Of a stretch of DNA of 9,187 bases, positions 5,495 to 9,187 are shown piece after piece. The notes under the pieces were generated by a model, which saw only the letters and a list, made by a program, of their open reading frames with translations, was not told the DNA's origin and made no database searches. The position numbers were made by a program, and so were the translations under genes. Source of the DNA: an uncultured Oscillospiraceae bacterium (GTDB taxonomy: Bacteria; Bacillota; Clostridia; Oscillospirales; Acutalibacteraceae); the NCBI GenBank assembly GCA_905211675.1, contig CAJMBP010000057.1, positions 1 through 9,187 of the forward strand. The letters are read 5' to 3'. The stretch's first letter is position 1; each line of letters begins with the position of its first letter.

Positions 5495-6415
5495 ATGGAA
5501 TTTAAACATATATCTGTTTTGCTTAATGAGGTTGTTGAGTCGCTCAATATAAAGCCCGACGGCATTTATGTCGACGGCACTGTCGGTGGGGCAGGGCATT
5601 CAACTGAAATTGCAAAAAGGCTTGTTTCGGGCAGGTTGATTGCTCTTGACCGTGACCCCGATGCCGTAAAAACTGCCACCGAAAGGCTCAAAGGCTATAA
5701 CGCAACCGTTATACAGTCTAACTTTGCCGATATGAAGCAAGCGTTAGAAAGTATAAATATATATAAGGTTGACGGCATATTGCTTGATTTGGGTGTGTCA
5801 TCTTATCAGCTTGATTGCGGTGAACGCGGATTTTCTTATAAATACGATGCTCCGCTTGATATGCGTATGAGCAAAAGCGGCACTGCGGCGGCGGATTTGG
5901 TTAACACACTGTCGGCCGAGGAGCTTGCAAAAATTTTCAGAGATTACGGCGAAGAAAAGTTCGCTTACAAAATAGCTTGCAGCATAGTAAAACGGCGTGA
6001 GAAAGACAAAATAGAAACAACAACCGAGCTTGCCGAAATAATAGCATCTTGTTATCCTGCGGCCGCCCGTCGCGACGGCAACCCTGCACGGAAGTGCTTT
6101 CAGGCGCTTAGAATTGCGGTTAACGATGAATTCGGAAGTCTTGAACGCCTGCTTGATACCGCATTTGATATGTTGAACGTGGGCGGGGTTCTGTCAATAA
6201 TAACCTTTCATTCGCTTGAAGACCGAATAGTTAAACAACGCTTTAAGCAATATACAACAGGCTGTACCTGTCCGCCCGATTTTCCTATATGTGTGTGCGG
6301 TAAAAAGCCGCAGGGTGAATTGCGTTTTAAAAAGCCGATTACCGCTTCAAGCGAGGAATTAAATCAAAATTTACGCAGCCGAAGTGCAAAGCTGCGTTCT
6401 ATAGTTAAATTGTAG
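5495..6415 (+). CDS. rsmH: 16S rRNA (cytosine-1402-N4)-methyltransferase
   Basis: RsmH (MraW) uses S-adenosylmethionine to methylate N4 of C1402 in the ribosomal P site. The 306-residue length fits the family. The SAM-binding motif is DGTVGGAGHS (27-36), followed by LDRD (51-54), DGILLDLGVSSYQLD (93-107), GFSY (112-115), DMRM (122-125) and TFHSLEDRIVK (237-247). A Cys cluster, CTCPPDFPICVCG (257-269), is typical of Firmicutes members. Only 3 nt separate it from mraZ. The nearest purine-rich site, AGAGGAA (5473-5479), is about 15 nt upstream, so translation is probably coupled to mraZ. Its position as the second gene of the cluster is the standard one. Confidence 0.97.
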   Translation: MEFKHISVLLNEVVESLNIKPDGIYVDGTVGGAGHSTEIAKRLVSGRLIALDRDPDAVKTATERLKGYNATVIQSNFADMKQALESINIYKVDGILLDLGVSSYQLDCGERGFSYKYDAPLDMRMSKSGTAAADLVNTLSAEELAKIFRDYGEEKFAYKIACSIVKRREKDKIETTTELAEIIASCYPAAARRDGNPARKCFQALRIAVNDEFGSLERLLDTAFDMLNVGGVLSIITFHSLEDRIVKQRFKQYTTGCTCPPDFPICVCGKKPQGELRFKKPITASSEELNQNLRSRSAKLRSIVKL

Positions 6416-6430
6416 TATGGAGGATGTAAA

Positions 6431-6904
6431 GTGGATAACTTAAAGTATTATAACGATAGTTTGGCATACGACTTTGAAATGTTTATGCCGCGTCCCGCAC
6501 AACAGCAGAATAAAGATAATATTGTTAAGTTGCCACAAATAGGTCCGCGTCAGCGCGCAAAAAAAAGAGCGGCGGTAAGGTCGCTTTCGGTATCGGCATT
6601 TGCTGTTATGGCAACGGTGTTTATGGTAGCGGCAATGTGCGGCAACATTTTTTTGCGATTGCAAATAAATGAAGTTAATTCTAAAATAAATTATGTCAAA
6701 AAAGAAATAAATGTTTTGCAAAGCGAAAGGACAGGCCTTGAAGTAGAATTTGAGCGTGTTATATCCTATTCTAACATTGAACTTGAAGCAGCCGAAATAG
6801 GTATGCAGAAAATGGACAAGAGTCAGGTTAAATATATAAGGGTAAACGATAAGAATACTGCCGTCACAAAAGAGGGAGAAACTATATCGGGTAAGGATAA
6901 CTGA
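6431..6904 (+). CDS. ftsL: FtsL-like cell-division protein
   Basis: FtsL is a small bitopic protein of the FtsQLB (DivIB/FtsL/DivIC) complex, which activates septal peptidoglycan synthesis. This 157-residue protein has a cytoplasmic N-terminus of about 50 residues ending in basic RQRAKKRAAVR. One transmembrane segment lies at about 53-75, and an extracytoplasmic coiled coil (about 76-110: LQINEVNSKINYVKKEINVLQSER) follows. LEAAEIGMQKMDKSQVKYIRV resembles the conserved FtsL C-terminal block. Sequence identity in this family is low, so the call rests largely on topology and position between rsmH and the PBP gene. GTG at 6431 is chosen for GGAGGA (6419-6424). The N-terminal tail is longer than I would expect for a minimal FtsL. 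Confidence 0.85.
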   Translation: MDNLKYYNDSLAYDFEMFMPRPAQQQNKDNIVKLPQIGPRQRAKKRAAVRSLSVSAFAVMATVFMVAAMCGNIFLRLQINEVNSKINYVKKEINVLQSERTGLEVEFERVISYSNIELEAAEIGMQKMDKSQVKYIRVNDKNTAVTKEGETISGKDN

Positions 6905-6947
6905 GTTATAGTTCTGTTTTGCAAGTAATATAATAATAACAATGAAT

Positions 6948-6980
6948 ACGAGAGTTCCGGCAGACGCCGACTCTCGTTTT
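6948..6980 (+). terminator. Terminator-like hairpin between ftsL and the PBP gene
   Basis: ACGAGAGT (6948-6955) pairs with ACTCTCGT (6970-6977). An inner CGGC/GCCG stem (6958-6961 with 6966-6969) closes an AGAC loop, with a 2-nt bulge, and four T residues end the structure (6977-6980). It lies inside the division cluster, about 27 nt before the PBP start, so it may be an attenuator or an RNA-processing or stabilising structure rather than a full stop. Confidence 0.65.
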
Positions 6981-7006
6981 CAAGCATAAATAAAGGGGGT
7001 TGGCAC

Positions 7007-9187
7007 ATGCCGGCAAGACCGAATAAACAGATGGTAAAACGCTCTGTTATTGTTATGACGGCGGTTATTTTGTGCCTGACCGTAATATCGAGTGTAAGCC
7101 TTGTGAGAATAATGATAGTCAAAGGCGAAGAGTATCAGGCTAAGGCGAGCGAACAACAGCTTTACGACAGTTTAATTACAGCGCCGCGCGGAAATATTTA
7201 TGATAATAATATGAATTTGCTTGCTACAAGCTCTCCTGCTTGGACTGTTTACCTGACCCCGAACGGAATAAACAAGGATACTGATAAAGAAAAAGCAGAA
7301 AACATAAGAAAAACAATATCAACGGGACTTTCCGAAATTCTCGGAATGGAGTACGACAGCGTTTATTCGCTCACACAAAAAAACACTTATTATGTTATAG
7401 TAAAAAAGAAAATCGAAAAGGATACCGTTGATAAAATAAGACAGTTTATATTAGATAACGACGACCTTGAAATTGCTGATTATATAGGCATTGACGAAAC
7501 GACAAAGCGCTATTATCCCAATGACACCCTGGCTTCGACAGTTATCGGATTTGTGGGAGATGACAATCAGGGTCTTGCCGGTCTTGAAAGCTATTATAAT
7601 AACGAGCTTACGGGCGTTGCGGGCAGGGTGGTGTCGGCAAAGGACGCAAACGGTACCTATATGCGTTTTACATACGAAAATGTAGTTGAGGCAAAACAGG
7701 GTAATTCGTTGGTTTTGACACTTGATTCGTATATTCAGTATGTTTGTGAAAAATACCTTGATATAGCGGTAGAGCAAGAGCAAATCAGAGAGCGCGGCGC
7801 GGTTGTTGCAATGAATGTAAACACAGGCGCTATACTCGGTTTGGCGGTAAGCGGTGATTTTAATCCTAATGAGCCGTTTAAACTTTCCGATGAGGATCAA
7901 GCCGCAGTAGACGCTATTGCCGATGAGGAGGAAAAAAACTCAAAGCGAAGCGAACTGCTTAACCGTCAGTGGCGTAATAAGGCCGTGTCCGACACATATG
8001 AACCCGGTTCGGTTTTTAAAATATTTACGGCTGCCGTAGCCTTGGAAGAAAACCTTGTTACAATCAACAGCACCTTTACATGTAATCATACCTACATTGT
8101 TGCGGGTAATCCGTATCATTGCCATGATCACAAGGGCGGTCATGGTACACAAACACTGCAACAGGCTATTTCAAATTCATGCAACCCTGCTTTTATTCAA
8201 ATAGGTCAGTTAATAGGTGCAAACACCTTTTCAAAATATTTTAAAGCATTCGGGCTTTCGGGTAAAACCGGTATTGATTTGCCGGGCGAAGCGGCACCGT
8301 ATTATCACGCGGAGGACGATATGGGTCCTACTGAGCTTGCGTCGTCATCGTTCGGTCAAACCTTTAATATTACGCCTATACAGATGATAAGCCTTGCGGC
8401 TACCGCAGTAAACGGCGGCTATTCGGTTAAACCGCATCTTGTGGATAAAATAATAGATTCCGACAATAATGTAGTAGAAAGTTTTTCAAACGCATCGCGC
8501 AGACAGGTTATATCCGAAACAACCTCGGCAACTATGCGTACAATGCTTGAATATGTAGTTCAAAACGGAGCAAAAAACGGTATTGTATCAGGTTACCGTG
8601 TAGGAGGCAAAACTGGTACATCACAAAAGGTGGCAAAAATAAATGCTACCGGCGACCAAAGGCTTTATATCGGTTCGTATGTCGGTATTGCGCCTATTGA
8701 TGACCCCGAAATAGCAGTTTTTGTAATGCTTGATGAACCCGCCGGCGCTAATTATTACGGCGGCGTAATATCAGCGCCTGTCGGCTCAAAGGTTATGACC
8801 GACATACTGCCTTATTTAGGTTATGAACCGCAATACAGCGCCGAAGAGCTGGCTAAAATTTCGGTTTCGGTACCCGATGTTACGGGCGAAGAAATTGCCG
8901 CGGCAAAAACCAAGATAAACAGTATGAAGCTTTCATACAAGGTTATCGGCTCGGGCGGCACGGTATTAAAGCAGCTTCCTCAGGCAGGCAGTTCGGTTTA
9001 CAACGGCGGCAGTAACCGCAATAACAACAATAACTCCTGGAACAACAACTCGTGGAATAACAACCGCAACAACAGCAACTCGGGGCGTTCGTCCTACGAC
9101 AGCGGGTCGTGCAGCAGCAGTTATAACAGCGGCAGCAGCTTCGGCGGTTCGCGCGGCGGTTCGTCGGGAGGCGGTTACAGCGGTGGC
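7007..9187 (+). CDS. Class B PBP with PASTA domain (FtsI/SpoVD type), 3' partial
   Basis: This is a peptidoglycan D,D-transpeptidase that cross-links stem peptides outside the membrane. The reading frame is open from ATG 7007 (AGGGGGT at 6994-7000) to the window end, giving 727 codons with no stop. A transmembrane anchor spans about 13-35. The PBP dimerisation region begins near APRGNIYD (59-66). The transpeptidase has SVFK with catalytic S335 and K338, SCN (391-393) and KTG (535-537, in GGKTGTSQK). One PASTA domain starts at VSVPDVTGEEIAAAKTKI (about 620-637) and runs to PQAGSSVYNGG (658-668). From 669 onward the sequence becomes Asn-rich and then Ser/Gly-rich. Position after ftsL and the single PASTA domain fit either division FtsI/PbpB or sporulation SpoVD; I cannot decide between them. 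Confidence 0.95.
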   Translation, partial: MPARPNKQMVKRSVIVMTAVILCLTVISSVSLVRIMIVKGEEYQAKASEQQLYDSLITAPRGNIYDNNMNLLATSSPAWTVYLTPNGINKDTDKEKAENIRKTISTGLSEILGMEYDSVYSLTQKNTYYVIVKKKIEKDTVDKIRQFILDNDDLEIADYIGIDETTKRYYPNDTLASTVIGFVGDDNQGLAGLESYYNNELTGVAGRVVSAKDANGTYMRFTYENVVEAKQGNSLVLTLDSYIQYVCEKYLDIAVEQEQIRERGAVVAMNVNTGAILGLAVSGDFNPNEPFKLSDEDQAAVDAIADEEEKNSKRSELLNRQWRNKAVSDTYEPGSVFKIFTAAVALEENLVTINSTFTCNHTYIVAGNPYHCHDHKGGHGTQTLQQAISNSCNPAFIQIGQLIGANTFSKYFKAFGLSGKTGIDLPGEAAPYYHAEDDMGPTELASSSFGQTFNITPIQMISLAATAVNGGYSVKPHLVDKIIDSDNNVVESFSNASRRQVISETTSATMRTMLEYVVQNGAKNGIVSGYRVGGKTGTSQKVAKINATGDQRLYIGSYVGIAPIDDPEIAVFVMLDEPAGANYYGGVISAPVGSKVMTDILPYLGYEPQYSAEELAKISVSVPDVTGEEIAAAKTKINSMKLSYKVIGSGGTVLKQLPQAGSSVYNGGSNRNNNNNSWNNNSWNNNRNNSNSGRSSYDSGSCSSSYNSGSSFGGSRGGSSGGGYSGG
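9011..9187 (+). repeat. Low-complexity Asn/Ser/Gly codon tract in the PBP tail
   Basis: Codons 669-727 are built from runs of AAC/AAT, then AGC/TCG, then GGC/GGT. An imperfect tandem unit encodes SWNNN twice (677-681 and 682-686). The last part reads FGGSRGGSSGGGYSGG. Triplet composition keeps the frame open, and the last ~110 bases look more GC-rich than the preceding gene. The tract continues past the window. Confidence 0.85.

Noticed and set aside
6942..6989. 15-codon leader peptide over the ftsL-PBP hairpin as a real gene
   Set aside because: There is no ribosome binding site in front of the ATG; it is kept only as part of the hairpin observation.

Overview
The window looks like a chromosomal housekeeping region of a low-to-moderate GC member of the Clostridia, probably near Ruminococcaceae/Oscillospiraceae. 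The reasons are the Firmicutes-type order mraZ-rsmH-ftsL-PASTA-PBP, strong GGAGG-type ribosome binding sites, GTG starts, a B. subtilis-like EF-P loop, and a CD1247-type zinc-ribbon protein and a DUF4830 protein, which I know mainly from Clostridia. All genes are on the + strand. I see no mobile element, CRISPR array, tRNA or rRNA, and no gene-free stretch longer than about 200 bases.

Region 1 (1-1179): a clear sigma-A promoter drives efp (translation factor EF-P) and a small acidic, very cysteine-rich zinc-ribbon protein. It ends in an intrinsic terminator.

Region 2 (1192-3596): four tightly packed genes. ispD and ispF overlap by 4 nt and encode two enzymes of the non-mevalonate isoprenoid pathway. 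They are followed by a membrane-anchored DUF4830 protein and an RsuA/RluB-family rRNA pseudouridine synthase, which overlap by 8 nt. No obvious promoter lies between the upstream terminator and ispD.

Region 3 (3662-4903): a single-gene unit for a UgpC/MsmK/MsmX-type sugar-importer ATPase, with its own promoter and a strong terminator. No permease or binding-protein genes adjoin it.

Region 4 (4926-9187, running off the end): the start of the division and cell-wall (mra/dcw) cluster. A second hairpin leads into a mraZ promoter, then an array of AAAGTG boxes spaced about 10 bp apart (probable MraZ autoregulatory sites), then mraZ, rsmH, an ftsL-like gene, a terminator-like hairpin, and a class B penicillin-binding protein with one PASTA domain. 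That last gene has no stop codon in the window, so only its first 727 codons are visible.

Most of the content is ordinary. The points that deserve a second look are: the duplicated Asp/Cys 14-residue motif that brackets the zinc ribbon in the 678-1118 gene; the Asn/Ser/Gly-rich low-complexity tail after the PASTA domain of the PBP; the phased MraZ-box array in the mraZ leader; and hairpins placed inside operons or overlapping a promoter. I found no convincing evidence of an entirely new multi-gene system.
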